64,000 bases of DNA. It comes from Epiperipatus broadwayi (taxonomy: Eukaryota > Onychophora > Udeonychophora > Euonychophora > Peripatidae). The stretch covers positions 30,571,725 through 30,635,724 of the forward strand of contig JAQFVV010000002.1 of the NCBI GenBank assembly GCA_028023455.1. Direction: 5' to 3'. Both the position numbers and the translations under genes were made by a program. Under the pieces are notes generated by a model, which was given only the letters and a program-made list of their open reading frames with translations, had not been told where the DNA came from and did no database searches. This document shows, piece by piece, positions 1 to 12,049 of this stretch (positions within the stretch are counted from its first letter, which is position 1; each line of letters starts with the position of its first letter).

Positions 1-4
1 AACT

Positions 5-230
5 ATGCAAGCAAATAGACTTGAACTGAAGATAAGTTTTTTTAATTTAGGCTAATAATTTGATAGTTTAACAAAAAGTAAAAAATGGCAGCCAGAGGAA
101 AATTGTACCAGATCGAACAAATTCAAGTACACTGTTCAAAAAGTCCAAAAAGCTCCTCACTGATGAAAGCCATAAGGTAGGAATTTTGGGGATATTTGGA
201 TAGGAAAGCATTTCCATACAGAATCTATTG
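5..230 (+). repeat. Old, diverged copy of foldback family F (body segment)
   Basis: This stretch aligns by eye with the family F body. It runs from the 'caagcaaatgagcttg'-like segment, through a degenerate 'atggctgctggagg' block, to the 'ctcctcactgatgaaag' block followed by a 'ggggatattgga' block, in the same order as the better copy at 40330-40520. It is heavily mutated. No target-site duplication could be read because its left edge is near the window start. Confidence 0.5.
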
Positions 231-2278
231 ATTACTAAAGATTAGACAAGATGACAAAAGAATAGGAAGAATAAAACAATTTGGTAATTAAACTAGAAGG
301 GCAAATTAAAAATTGCTACATCAATTTCTCAGATCACTATCTACAAATAATTTCAAATACTTACTAGAAAAGAGAGCCAAAATGCCTGTCTTGACCAATA
401 CTGCTGTATTTGTTATCATCTTAACCAAAAACATTCAACTCTATGATATACATACTATATACTGTATGGAGAGTTCACCACTTATTAGTGCTTTCAGAGC
501 TCTCCTCTTGAGTGCTTCTATTGCAAATTTCTTGGATCATCTCATTAAAAAAATGTCTGGATACACATACCAGGTTTTACTAATGCTCCAAGAAATTAAC
601 AGCAATGCAGCACAAGAAGGGAGAACAACAGGATATCACAAGCATTTACATGCCCAGGAATTCCACATTGCTGGATAAGAGCAGGAAATCTACACAAACT
701 CAAAGTGAATCCATTTCCTTAAAAGTTATAGAAATAGTAAAGCTAGAAATAAAAAAAATCCAAATATTACAAATACTTAGCAAGTCATTCTCACGATAGA
801 ATCAAAAATGGACTGTATCACGGATAATATGCGTAGTGACCACATCTCTACTTCAAATGAAAAAAGAGACTTTCTAAAAGTAGAGGTGGAAAAAAGAGCG
901 AAGGAAAAAATATTTTCACAAAGGCAGTTAAAAACAGCAACAAAACAACGGACTTCTAGAAAAATAACTAATACTCAGAAATCTCATTGCCCATCACCAA
1001 CAAACAAAAACCGAATATTTACACTCATCGCTGCTAAGAAATATACTGTACTATACTAAATATTATTGTCTAAGGAATAAACAACCTTTTTAACAGGAGT
1101 GGACACAGAAAAAGCTTTAAGGATAAAATCTAAAAAACTTTCAGAGAACACACAAAGGAAATAATAATGCCTGTACTCATATTCAACTCCACAAGAACTT
1201 TCATATCAATCACTATAATAGTAATCCAAAATAATAGCCATGACAAACATAAAGGAACTATCAAAAGCCTCAAGCAGTTCAGTAAGTATCAGGCTTATTT
1301 TATTTTTTTTACTTTGCAGTTGAGGTATATATGAACATTTCCTTATCTAGCTAATTAAATACATTATAAAACATAAAATGCACATAATTTTCCCACAATT
1401 GGTAATTAAAATAAGAGTTGAAATCATTGCAACAGCCAATATTTTGTAGCAGCTACTTGGAGTTTGGGCTCATTTACAAAACTACTGATTATCCTTGTAA
1501 ATGGAATCATTTAGAATATTAAGAAAGATAGATCATCATGTCTGTATTATTTCTTTTAACCAATTTTGATACATTTTTTTATGCTGAAAGTAAACAGTTT
1601 AACATTTTTTACTGTAGCTTATGATAGACCCCTTATATAAAATTATTCTATAAACTATTTTAACATAATCTGTTTTTAGTTTTAATCAAAACTTCTAGTC
1701 TCACACAGAACAGCGGAATGTTTTTATATATCAGCTTTCCTAAGAACATTCCATCATTTATTTTAATCAACAGAATCATAAGTTTTATTGTAATCAAAAA
1801 AAGAGTATATCAAATTTTTAATTATTTCCTGATTGTTTAAAATACCTAAGATATCGTACAATAGATTGCACTGTTAAAATTTTTTTTTTTCTGTTTAGAA
1901 TATAAATTGGTTTCTTTCGATCTATTATTAACCAGCATAATTTGACCAATGCTATTAGTTTTTATGCACTTGCATTTTGTTAATGATTTCAAGACCAATC
2001 TTACTGATAGTTTTTGAATGAAATGATCTGATTTTGTTTAATATCAGTTATAATCTGTTTATTGGCATTTTTGAGCAAATTCATTCATGGTTAAAATTTT
2101 CTTTTAATCTCTCAACATTTTTGAATGACAGATCTTGTTTTTCCAAGGTTATTTTCAATGTTTTTTAAGTGTTACAATGCTTATTATTTTCGAATTTAAT
2201 TAAAAAAGATTTTTTATCATTTTAATTGTCTTTTTTATTTTTTTGAAATTACCACTATATATTCTGCTTACACAGAGG
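231..2278. other. No recognisable gene; AT-rich DNA
   Basis: Short open frames occur here, for example 313-678 and 808-1059 on the + strand. They have low-complexity Lys/Ser/Thr-rich or random-looking translations and no family motif. I see no splice-framed exon, RNA gene or transposon end that I can defend. The tract ends at the 3' tail of LINE-A copy A. Confidence 0.5.
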
Positions 2279-5200
2279 CTGATGTGATGTGATGCAGTGT
2301 GATTTCTCCTTATACGGAGTCAGGGATCTCTCAACAACTATGCCCAGAAAAACCTGTTAGCCACTGACTTTCCTTTCCATTCCCCAACCTAAGTTTTCCC
2401 ATATCCTGCTCCATCCCATTTCTACAACATAATCTTTGTCATGTCAAGTCCATGGCCTTTATATCTAAATCCCCCTTGTCTTTTCCCAAACCCAGCATAT
2501 AAACCAATAAGCCACTTTGGACTCTTTCTGCTTAAAGCATTTACATTCAATTAACAGATGCCTAATATTTTCTATACCTTTCTTACACAACTTGCAGACT
2601 AAATCACTCATATTTTTTCATTTATGTGTATATTTACTTGTTGCTAAAAATTCCGTTCGAGCCTTAAACAGTAAACTACTTTCCTTGCTATTATCATAAA
2701 TTAACTTGCACCCAGTATTCTGTTTACTTCTATAAATATTTAAACTCTTTTTACTCTCCATACTAGTTCTTCATCTCTCCAACTCCCTATTCTTCATTAA
2801 TACATCTATTCTTCTATCTCATTCCTTAACACTATAACACTAAACAATTTTCCTAATACAATCATCCCACCTTTTGTATAAGAATACTGACATAAAATCT
2901 TTATCCAAATCTTCTGCATTACCTTACTCACCCATCTTGTTGCCTGCCCTTTATTCAGCTATTTTTTATTATCCATAAACTGCAATCTACTGAACATTTT
3001 CATTTTTGCATCTCTCATATAAAAACTTGACCATCCCATTTCTCTTTAAATTGCCTCCTATTTCTCATTATATTTTTACTAAGTAATCTAATACCCTTTA
3101 CTAACCCATAATGCATCGTTACCATATGTTAACCCTGCTACTGCAACAACTCTCTTCCATACAATTCTAGGTACATCGTATTTATTATATGAGAACACTG
3201 TTAAAATGTCTTTTCTTTGCTTCATTTATCCATTTTTTTCTCCCATTCATCCAATAAATTTCTCTGATTACTTAAGACGATTCCTAAATAGTTATATCTA
3301 TTCACCACACTTAACTTTATATCCCCCAATAAAAATTCTTTGTCTTCTCTTTTCCCAGTATTAATCACCATTACTTTTGATTTTTCTTCACTAAATTTAA
3401 TCATCATCTTTTTACCAACTTTGGACATGTCCTCAGCATAACTTCCATATCTTTCCTTCTTTCTGCACACAAAAAAACATCATCCACAAATAAAACACCC
3501 GACAATGTATATACTCCTTTGCCACCCTATTAATGATATCACTATCCCTCTTCCTAATCTTTCTATTGCTCTCTCCATTTTTCTCAAATGCAACAAAAAC
3601 AAAATAGGTGACATAGGGCATCCTTGCTTTAGACCCCACTCCATTTTTAACTTTAGCTGATAATATATAATTGATACGTATAGTAATTATTTTCATATAA
3701 TTTCTTAATAATATCCACTAAAGCTCCATCCATTCCCAAATTTACTAAACATACCCATAATCTATTTTAATTTACTCTATCATATGCCTTCTCTATATCT
3801 ATAAAAACCATATATAACTCTACTGTATTCCTACTCATATCCATAAGTTGTGTAACTATGAATAAACTATCTCCTATATGCCTATCTGATCGAAAACCTC
3901 CTTGCATTTTTTCCACCATATTATTTTCTTTCATCCATTTTGCAATCCTTTCAGCCACCATATGAGAAAACTTTATATAGCACCAATGTTACCGCTATCG
4001 GTAAACCTTTCTATGATCCTTACCCTTCCCTTTAAATAGTAGCCTTACTCTTGTATTACTTCAACTACCTGGAAAATCTCTCTTCTGTGCCATCTTATTA
4101 AAACATGATAATAGTTTCAATTTTGCCCTATGCCCTAAATTCATTACCATCTCTGCTGCCCATCCATCCAAACCTCTTGCCTTTCCACCTTTCAATTTTT
4201 TACCTTCTTCATTCAGTTCATTTTCTGTAAATTGTATATTCCCATTACTATATGCTCTCATGTTTGCTATCACTCTGCCCTTCACATTTGGCATCTTTTC
4301 TTTATAAACAAAGGCAAAACTCTCCATACAGTAGTGCCACCCTGTGCCAATCAGAGTAATCAATGGATGCCAGAAGGCTTGTGCATAAAATCCCTATCTA
4401 GTGCCTACTCATCCAATATCCCCAGACTAGTTTCTGGCACTAGCTAGGGATTTTATGCACAAGCCTTCTGGCATCCATTGTTTAGTCTGTTTGGCACAGG
4501 CTGGCACTACTGTATGGAGAGTTTTGTCTTTGTTTACAACAATTATGTCCTAGTATAGAGATGGTGATCATGTGATCTTTTCTTTATCCATTACATAATT
4601 GCTTAAGATTATCTTTAATTCCTCTCTAGCGCTACATTCTATTCCCTCATCATCTAATAATACTATTTCTCTCCCTACATTCCTTTTAATGTATTTCCAA
4701 AATTTTTTACTCCCATCTCTTCCACTTGTATTATATCTTCTCTCTCTATAATTATCTATTTTAGCCAACTTCTTTTTTTCTAAGTACTTTATCCATTTAG
4801 CATTAACATCTTTCCCCCTTTTTTTGTTTTTAATCGCACACTTTTTCTCTGCATGCTTTCCCCCTCTCTTTTACACTTTTACTAACTCTCACTTTCTTAT
4901 TACTTTTATTCTTCTGAATATTCTCACCTAAAACCCTATTTGCCACTTTTTCTATTTCATTACACCAGTCCTTAGACTCATCCCCAACCAATTCTTCCAT
5001 GGTTTCTTCAACTTTTATTTTATACTCTTCTAACTTATTCTTATCATTCACTCTCCATCCACATCTTTTACTATCCTTTCTACTTTTGTTACTATTTTTC
5101 ATTACATTACTAACCATTTCTATTAAATTCATTACATTACTAACCATTTCTATTATAAAGAAGTTATGATCATTATTACATACTCTCTTTTCATTATCAA

Positions 5201-5790
5201 ACACCTTAATTTTCCATACTTTATTCATTCCCTCTTTCTCTACTAATACATAACATTATGTGGAATATATATTATTTCTAGACCATGTGCATTGTTCTCC
5301 ATAAATATTCGATAAATTTCCAATGCTCAAAAATTCACTCTCTGACAAAAACTCTTCAAAAGCTGTTCATTCTTATTACCTACATCATCAATTTCTTTAA
5401 TATACCCATTTATATCGCCTATAACCATTATTCTCTTCTCCCTTTTTTTGATTATTCTTAACTAAGCATTCATATATGATACTGTTCCACTCCATTATAG
5501 TTTGACTAGGCTATAAACACTATAGCCACCATCCATTTTTGTCCTTCTAATGTTATCTCAAACAACAATGTTCTTGACATTTAACAGTATTTAAATATTT
5601 TTTTTGACATAACTCCTATACCATCACCTTTTTTCCCATTTTCTTTTCTATTTATACTTTGCCATACCAAGTCTTCCAGAATGTTCTTCTTCTCTTAGAT
5701 GTGTTTCTGCTACTGCTAATACATCAAGCTCTTCATTTCTAATGGCTTTGTTTAGTTCCAGCCACTTTTCTGGCAAAACTTTTCATAGCC
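2279..5790 (-). mobile_element. LINE-A copy A: APE-type non-LTR retrotransposon, decayed
   Basis: This is a minus-strand non-LTR retrotransposon with a pentanucleotide-like tail (repeats of TGATG on the + strand at 2280-2294). In minus-strand order, an APE-type endonuclease lies near 5790-5400, with readable motifs like LAVAETHLREEE and VIGDING. The reverse transcriptase spans about 4750-3200, with GGFRSDR, FIDIEKAYDRVN and the thumb motif YNYLGIVLSNQ. A C-terminal C-x2-C...H...C knuckle region lies near 2600-2540. Stops and frameshifts break the frame throughout, so it is a pseudoelement. Family F copy 4306-4574 interrupts the RT reading frame, and removing it with one target duplication rejoins the frame. 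The clade is not resolved; the CCHC C-terminus and RT wording resemble LINEs common in invertebrates. Confidence 0.85.
4306..4574 (+). mobile_element. Foldback family F copy inside LINE-A, 13-bp TSD
   Basis: The left arm begins AAACAAAGGCAAAACTC and the right arm ends GGAGAGTTTTG. A unique tail then runs to GGTGATCATGTG. The flanking direct repeat ATCTTTTCTTTAT occurs at 4293-4305 and 4575-4587. LINE-A copy B has the uninterrupted sequence at about 7900-7935, giving an empty site. The hairpin apex is near 'agtttctggcac'. Short open frames in both directions are by-products of the repeat. Confidence 0.9.
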
Positions 5791-5832
5791 AGAGTAAACA
5801 GCTTGTGTAAACATAAAGAATGGTGATCATGT
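5788..5832 (+). repeat. Tail fragment of family F
   Basis: About 45 bp match the family F tail variant also seen at 39430-39480 ('cagcttgtgtaa...gaatggtgatcatgt'). The fragment sits exactly between LINE-A copies A and B, with no arms present. Confidence 0.55.
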
Positions 5833-8660
5833 AATGTTTAACCACTATGCCCAGAGAAACCTGTTAGCCACCTTACCTGCTCATTCCATTCCCCACCATA
5901 AGTTTTTTTCCATATTCTTCTCTATCCTGCTACATCCCATTTTCACATCATCTTTGTCCACTCTATGGCCTTTATATCTAGATCCACCTTATCTTTTTAC
6001 AAACCAAAACCAAGAACCTACTTTCTGATCACTTTGTTTATATTTATTCTCCCACAACTTCGTTATTTGTACTGTTTCTGCTTGTAAGCATTTATATTCA
6101 ATTAACAGATGCCTAATATTTTCCATGCCTTCCTTACATAACTTGCAGACTAAATCATCCACATTCTTCCATTTATGTGTATATTTGCTTGTTGCTAATG
6201 ATCCTGTTTGAGCCTTAAACAGTAAACTACTTTCCTTGCTATTATCATAAATTAACTCACATCCAATATTCTGTTTACTTCTATATATATATATATTCAA
6301 ACTCTTTTTATTCTCCATACTAGTTCTCCATCTCTCCAACTCCCTATTTTTTATTAATGCATCTATTCTTCTATCCCATTCTTTGCCACTATAACACTCA
6401 ACAATTCTCCTAACACAATCATCCCAACTTTTGTATAAGTATACTGACATAAAGTCTTTATCCAAATCTTCTACATACCGTACTACCTTTCTCACCCATC
6501 TTGTTGCCTGTCCTTTATTCATAACCCAATTAAATACTATTTTGGCTATTCTCTTACTATCCATAAATTGCAATCTACTGAACATTTTCATTTTGCTTTT
6601 TGCATCTCTCATATAAAAACTTGACCATCCCATTTCTCCTTGAATTGCCTCCTTTGCTATCCACACATCTGCATCTAAGGCATGTCTTCTCTTTATACTT
6701 TTTCTAAGTAATCTAACACCCTTTACTAACACATAACACATCATTACCATAAGTTAACCCTGCTACTGCCATTCCCATACAATTCTTGCTACATCATATT
6801 TATTATATGAAAACCCTGTTAATTTCTTTATCAGTCCCTTTCTTTTCTTTGCTTCATTTATCAATTTTTTCTCCCATTCATCCAAGCAATTTCTCTGATT
6901 ACTTAAGATGATTCCCAAATAGTTATACCTATTTACCACATTTAACTTTATATACCCCAATAAAAATTCTTTCTCTTCTCTTTCTCCAGCATTTATTATC
7001 ATTAGTTTTGATTTTTTTTTTCATTAAATTTAATCCCCATCTCTTTACTCACCTTTGCTCAAGTCTCCAGCATAACTTCTATATCTTTCCTACTTTCTGT
7101 GCACAAGAAAATATCATCAGCAAATAAAAGACTTGATAATATATACACTCCCTTGCCATCTTTTAATGGTATCTCTATTCCTCTTCCTAGTCTTTCTATT
7201 GTTCTCTCTATTTCTCTAAAATATAACAAAAAATGAAAGAGGTGACATAGGGCATCCTTGTCTTAGTTCCACCCCATTTTTAATTTTAACTGATTCTGTA
7301 TTTCCTAATTGATACATATAGTAATTATTTTCATACAATCTCTTAATAAGATCCACTAAAGCTTCATTCATTCCCAAATTTATTAAACTTATCCATAATC
7401 TATTCTTTTTATTCTTGTCATATGCTTTCCTATATCTATATAAAAACCGTATACAATTATCTAACTGTATTCTTACTCATATTTGTAAGTTGGGTGACTA
7501 CAAATAAACTATCTCCTACATCTAAACCTCCTTGCAATTCCCCCACTATATTATTTTCTTCCATCTATTTTGCCACTGTCCCAGCTACCATATGTGCAAA
7601 AACATTATATAACACATTACTACTATTCATCTATAATTGTTTAGGTTTCTATGGTTCTTACCTTTTCCTTTAAACAATAGCCTTACTCTTGAATTATTCC
7701 AGCTCTGTGCTATCTAATTAAAACATGATAATAAATTTAATTTTGCCCTATATCCCAAATTCATCACCATTTCTGCTGTTCATCCATCTAAACCTCTTGC
7801 CTTTCAATTTTTCAATTTCTTCCCTGCCTCATTCATTTTCTGTAAACCTAATATTTTCATTACTATGTGCTTTTATGTTTGTTATCATTGTGTTCTTTAC
7901 ATCTAATATCTTTTCTATATCCATTACATACTTATTTAAGATTGTCTCGAATTCTTCTCTAGAGCGACACTCTTTTTCCTCATCATTTAGTAATACCATT
8001 TCTCTCTCTCCCCTACATTCCTTTTAATATATTTCAAACATTTTTTAGTCCCATCTCTTCCAATTTTATTAATATCCTCTAATTTACTATTTAATTTCAT
8101 TCTCTCTATATAATTACCTATTTTAGCCAACTTTTTCTGTTTAATACATCTTTTTGAATTTCTTTTTTATTAATAGCACATTTATATTCTCTTCACACTT
8201 TCCCCATCTCTTTTACACTTTTATTAATTCTCATTTTTCTATTACTTTTATTCTTTTGAATATTCTCATCTAATACTCTATTTGCCACTCTTTCTACTTC
8301 ACCACAACTGTTCTTAGATTCATCCCCCAAAAATTCTTTCATGATTTCTTCTAGTTTTATTTTATATTCTTCTAACTTATTCCTATCATTCATTCTCCAT
8401 CCACATCTTTCACTATTTTCTACTTTTATTATTATTTTCCATCACATTACTAACCATTTTTTTTATAAAGAAGTTATTATCACTCTTCCATACTCTCTTC
8501 ATTATCAAACACTGTACTTTTATTCATTTCCTCTTTCTCTACTAATACATAATCTATTGTGTAGAATATATTATTTCTAGACCATGTGTATTGTCCCTCA
8601 TAAATATTTGATAAATTTCTAATGATAAAATTCATTCTCTGACAAACATTTTTCAAACAT
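5833..8660 (-). mobile_element. LINE-A copy B, 5'-truncated and decayed
   Basis: This is a second minus-strand copy of the same LINE as 2279-5790. It has a long open C-terminal segment (5989-6750) with the knuckle CKLCKEGMENIRHLL followed by a Cys, and the RT thumb YNYLGIILSNQ near 6900. Upstream domains are recognisable up to about 8660. It is truncated close to where copy A reads 'tctgacaaaaactcttc', inside the endonuclease/linker region. The 3' terminus lacks the TGATG-type tail and begins at the family F tail fragment. Frames are broken, so it is not functional. Confidence 0.85.
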
Positions 8661-9397
8661 ACCATGTGATGATAGGATGCAATATGGCTTCTCCGTTGTC
8701 AGAATCAGGAATCTCTCAGCCAATATGCCCAGAGAAACCTGGTAGCCACCTTTCCTTTCCTTTGCATACCCCATCCTAAGTTTTCCCCATATATTTTTCT
8801 CTATCCTGCTCCATCCCATTTCCACAACATTGCCTTTGTCCACTCTATTGCTCTTTATATCTAAAACCCCCTTATTTTTCCACACTCGGCATTAAAAAAC
8901 AAGAACTGACTTTCTATCTAATCACTTTATTTACACTTAATTTTTTCCCACAATTTCATTATTTGCACCCTTTCTGCTTGTAAGCATTTACATTCAATTA
9001 ACAGATGCCTAATATTATCTATGCCTTCCTTACATAACTTGCAAAATAAGTCACCCATATTTCTCCATTTATGTGTATATTCTCTTGTTGCTAATGATCC
9101 TCTTAAGCCTTAAACAGTAAACTATTTTCCTTGCTATTATCATAAATTAATTCACACCCAATATTCTGTTTACTTCTATATATATTTACTCTTTTTAATC
9201 TTCATACTAGTTCTCCATCTCTCCATTTTTTATTAATGCATCTATTCTTCTATCCCTTTCATTGCCATTATAACACTCAACAATTCTCCTAACACAATCA
9301 TCCCACCTTTTGTATAAGTATACTGACAAAGTCTTTATCCAAATCTCGGCATACCGTACTACATTTCTCACTCATCTTGTTGCCTGTCGTTTACTAC
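8661..9397 (-). mobile_element. LINE-A copy C, 3' fragment
   Basis: This third minus-strand fragment starts (its 3' end) with 'catgtgatgatagg...tatggcttctcc', homologous to the tails at 2283 and 9398. It extends to about the 'cttgttgcctgtc' region of the C-terminal ORF. The conserved knuckle region is at 9000-9060. It is strongly 5'-truncated, as expected from incomplete reverse transcription. Confidence 0.8.
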
Positions 9398-9812
9398 TTG
9401 ATGTGATGTACTGTGACTTCTCCTTATACAGAGTAAGGAATCTATCAGCAACTATGTTCAGAGAAATCTGTTAGACACTTTACCTTCCTTTTCCATTCCC
9501 CACTCTAAGTTTCTCCATATCCTGCTCCATCCCATTTCCACAACATAATCTATGTCAACTCCACGGCCTTCATATCTAAATCCCCCTTATCTGTTCCCAA
9601 ACCCAGCATAAAAACCAATAACCCATTTTCTGTATAATCACTTTTTTTATATTTAGTCTTTCGTAACTTCATTATTTGTATCCTTTCTGCTTTCAAGGAT
9701 TTACATTGAGTCAATAGATTCCTAATATTTTCTATGCCTTTCTTACACAACTTGCAGACTAAATCACTCATATTTTTCCATTTACGTGTATATTTCCTGG
9801 TTACTATTCTAC
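9398..9812 (-). mobile_element. LINE-A copy D, 3' fragment
   Basis: This fourth minus-strand fragment has tail 'tgatgtgatgtactgtgac' and C-terminal coding sequence to about 9795, including CKLCKKGIENIRNLL. Beyond that, the sequence jumps to non-LINE DNA that is inverted-repeated at 15500-15690. It therefore appears to be the deleted left arm of an inverted duplication whose right arm is 15690-16655. Confidence 0.8.
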
Positions 9813-9935
9813 TGCAACTCCACCCAGTGGAATGATTGAACTTATTGCAATCCTTTTTTTTTTTTTTTAAAAAAAATACATTAAACAATCTAAAGAAATA
9901 TTTTAAATTATAACCCTAAAGTTTCCAATAATCTA

Positions 9936-10865
9936 ACTGTTGTGTTTCGCTGAATTGCAGGGTTTATACTCAAACCAACAGTAATATCAAAATAAATGTG
10001 AACACTCCCAAAATGCAGTTGTACATAGATAAATGTGGTTAATGCTGTGCTGGTCATCCCGAATGACTGGACTCATTTCCAGTTGTATTTTTAGCTTGCG
10101 TCATGAATTCTAATCTTGGCTGTATTGGACAGCGTGCCCTAAGTTTGTTAAATGACTCTTCCAGCTATACAAGACATCTTGGCTTGATTTGGCTTAGTCA
10201 TAGCAGCTTCCAGTCCTATCGGGACTTGCTTCACTGCATAGATGTATCAGTAGTGGATCTAGTAGAAACACTGTTGCTGTTGGAAGTGGTTTCAATGGAA
10301 AGCACATTCAGTCATGTAGGTAGACTGACGTTCTCTGGCTTGCCTTGAAAAAGGCTGACTATTTATTGGCAGATCCTTTACATTACTGGCAGCAATCTGA
10401 TTCAGAGAGCTTAACCAATGGTAGCAAATTATATACATGTTTACACATTGGCCATACTTGGTTTTTACCCTTTGGTCATGTTTATACATTGATTGTCCAC
10501 ATGTTTACACATTGGTTAGTGGCAATACCTTCCATCCAATCAGATAAGGAAGGAATCTGGATTAGTCCACTTCTGAAGGCAAAGTCAGATATGACGCTAA
10601 CAGCACCCATGTTCCCCCTAGCTGTGCTGATCTTTAACCATGTTTGCATATTTGTTTAAATTTTTTTGAATATACATAGTTTCATAACATTTTCTTTGTA
10701 ATTTTTAGCATACTTTATTACCTGAATATTTTTTACATCATTCATTTTATATCCAGTATTCAAAAACTGTATCTTTAACAATGGTAAAAATATAATAAAT
10801 ATATTTAATTTGACCATAATATTTCTTCCAAAACCAGTTAGAATAATATAATTATTTAATATTAG
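9936..10865. other. No recognisable gene; local 'catgtttacacattgg' repeats
   Basis: Open frames of 65-104 codons occur (10103-10348, 10345-10659) but show no family motif. At 10430-10530 a short motif ('tgtttacacattgg') recurs three to four times with variation, suggesting a small degenerate tandem repeat. I see nothing else. Confidence 0.4.
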
Positions 10866-10875
10866 TTATTTGTTA

Positions 10876-11255
10876 TGAAACAAGGCAAAACCCTCTCCAT
10901 ACAGTAGTGCCACCCTGTACCAATCAGAGTAATCAATGGATGCCAGAAGGCTTGTGCATAAAATCCCTATCTAGTGCCTACTCATCCAATATCCCCAGAC
11001 TAGTTTCTGGCTTGTGGCCTTCGTCAGTGAGGAGCCTTGGATCTGAGAGCACCGCACCTAGATCTTAGGATCTAATGCAACCCTCCTGGGGATATTGGAT
11101 GAGTAGGCACTAGATAGGGATTTTATGCACAAGCCTTCTGGCATCCATTGATTACTCTGATTGGCACAGGGTGGCACTACTGTATGGAGAGTTTTGCCTT
11201 GTTTAATAACAATTATGTGCTAGTATGAGATGGTGATCATGTGATGTTTAGTGGT
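10876..11255 (+). mobile_element. Foldback family F copy, 10-bp TSD
   Basis: The left arm starts at about 'tgaaacaaggcaaaac' and runs to 'gcaaccctcc'. The right arm starts at 'tggggatattgg' and ends 'ggagagttttgcc', and the tail ends 'gatgtttagtggt'. Direct repeat TTATTTGTTA flanks it at 10866-10875 and 11256-11265. The arms are unequal, the left being longer. Confidence 0.85.
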
Positions 11256-11389
11256 TTATTTGTTACAATTGAGTTGAATTCAGTTGAATTGATTATTAAT
11301 ACCCTAAAAAAAGTATATATGGTTTTGATCTTATGTCCTTTCTGTTAATAGGCCTACCTTGCTCATTACTTCTTTTAATAGCAGCTTTT

Positions 11390-11952
11390 CTTGTCTGATC
11401 TATATATATATATATCGTAATACAAAATTCACAATTAATTTTAACCCTACCCCATTTTTTATATTATTCATCTTTTTTTGCATTACATATCCATTTCCCT
11501 AAGAATTTACTATTTTTTCCATCCTATTTTAATATCATCAAGTAACTTTTCTTTTACCAATGCCTTATATAAATATTCTGAATATGGATCTGAAATTCAC
11601 TTCCTATTTATATATGCATACATGCCTTACCCTGTTTTTTGTATTATAAAAAGAATAATAATACAAAAGATAGCATAAGACATGAGTATACAAATAGGAA
11701 GTGGGTTTCAGTTTCATATTCAGAACATTTATATAAGACAATGGTAAAAGAAAAGGGTTGTTGTATTGACCGTGTAATACAACAACCAACGTTACCCGAT
11801 GATATTAAAATAGGATGGAAAAATAGTAAATCTTTAGAGAAATGGATTTATAATGCAAAAAAGATGGGTAATATTAAAAATAGGGTACGGTTAGTTTCTA
11901 AAATTACTTGTGAATTTTGCAATATGATATATATATATAGGCCAGACAGGAA
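11390..11952. repeat. Long palindrome with short ORF in the right arm
   Basis: Sequence 11396-11625 is repeated in inverted form at about 11690-11950, including 'ccatcctattttaatatcatc' against 'gatgatattaaaataggatgg'. The right arm carries an unrecognised open frame at 11639-11965 (about 108 codons, many Lys, with CEFCN). The left arm holds a diverged copy of the same frame. This could be a foldback derivative of an unknown element's coding region. Confidence 0.75.
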
Positions 11953-12049
11953 TGTCTGTCATTGAAAGTGGTAAGGACCATGATAGGGTAATTAATAGAA
12001 AAGATATAAGATCAGAGCGATATATACATTTTTTGGATCATCATCATCA

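Noticed and set aside
313-1059. Candidate small genes near the left edge
   Set aside because: The frames overlap, show no domain or codon bias and begin in AT-rich non-genic sequence. There is no splice or homology support.
5989-6750. A 253-codon host gene
   Set aside because: It is homologous to LINE-A copies at 2500-3060, 9000-9400 and 15700-16400 and ends in the LINE C-terminal knuckle, so it is a transposon ORF remnant.
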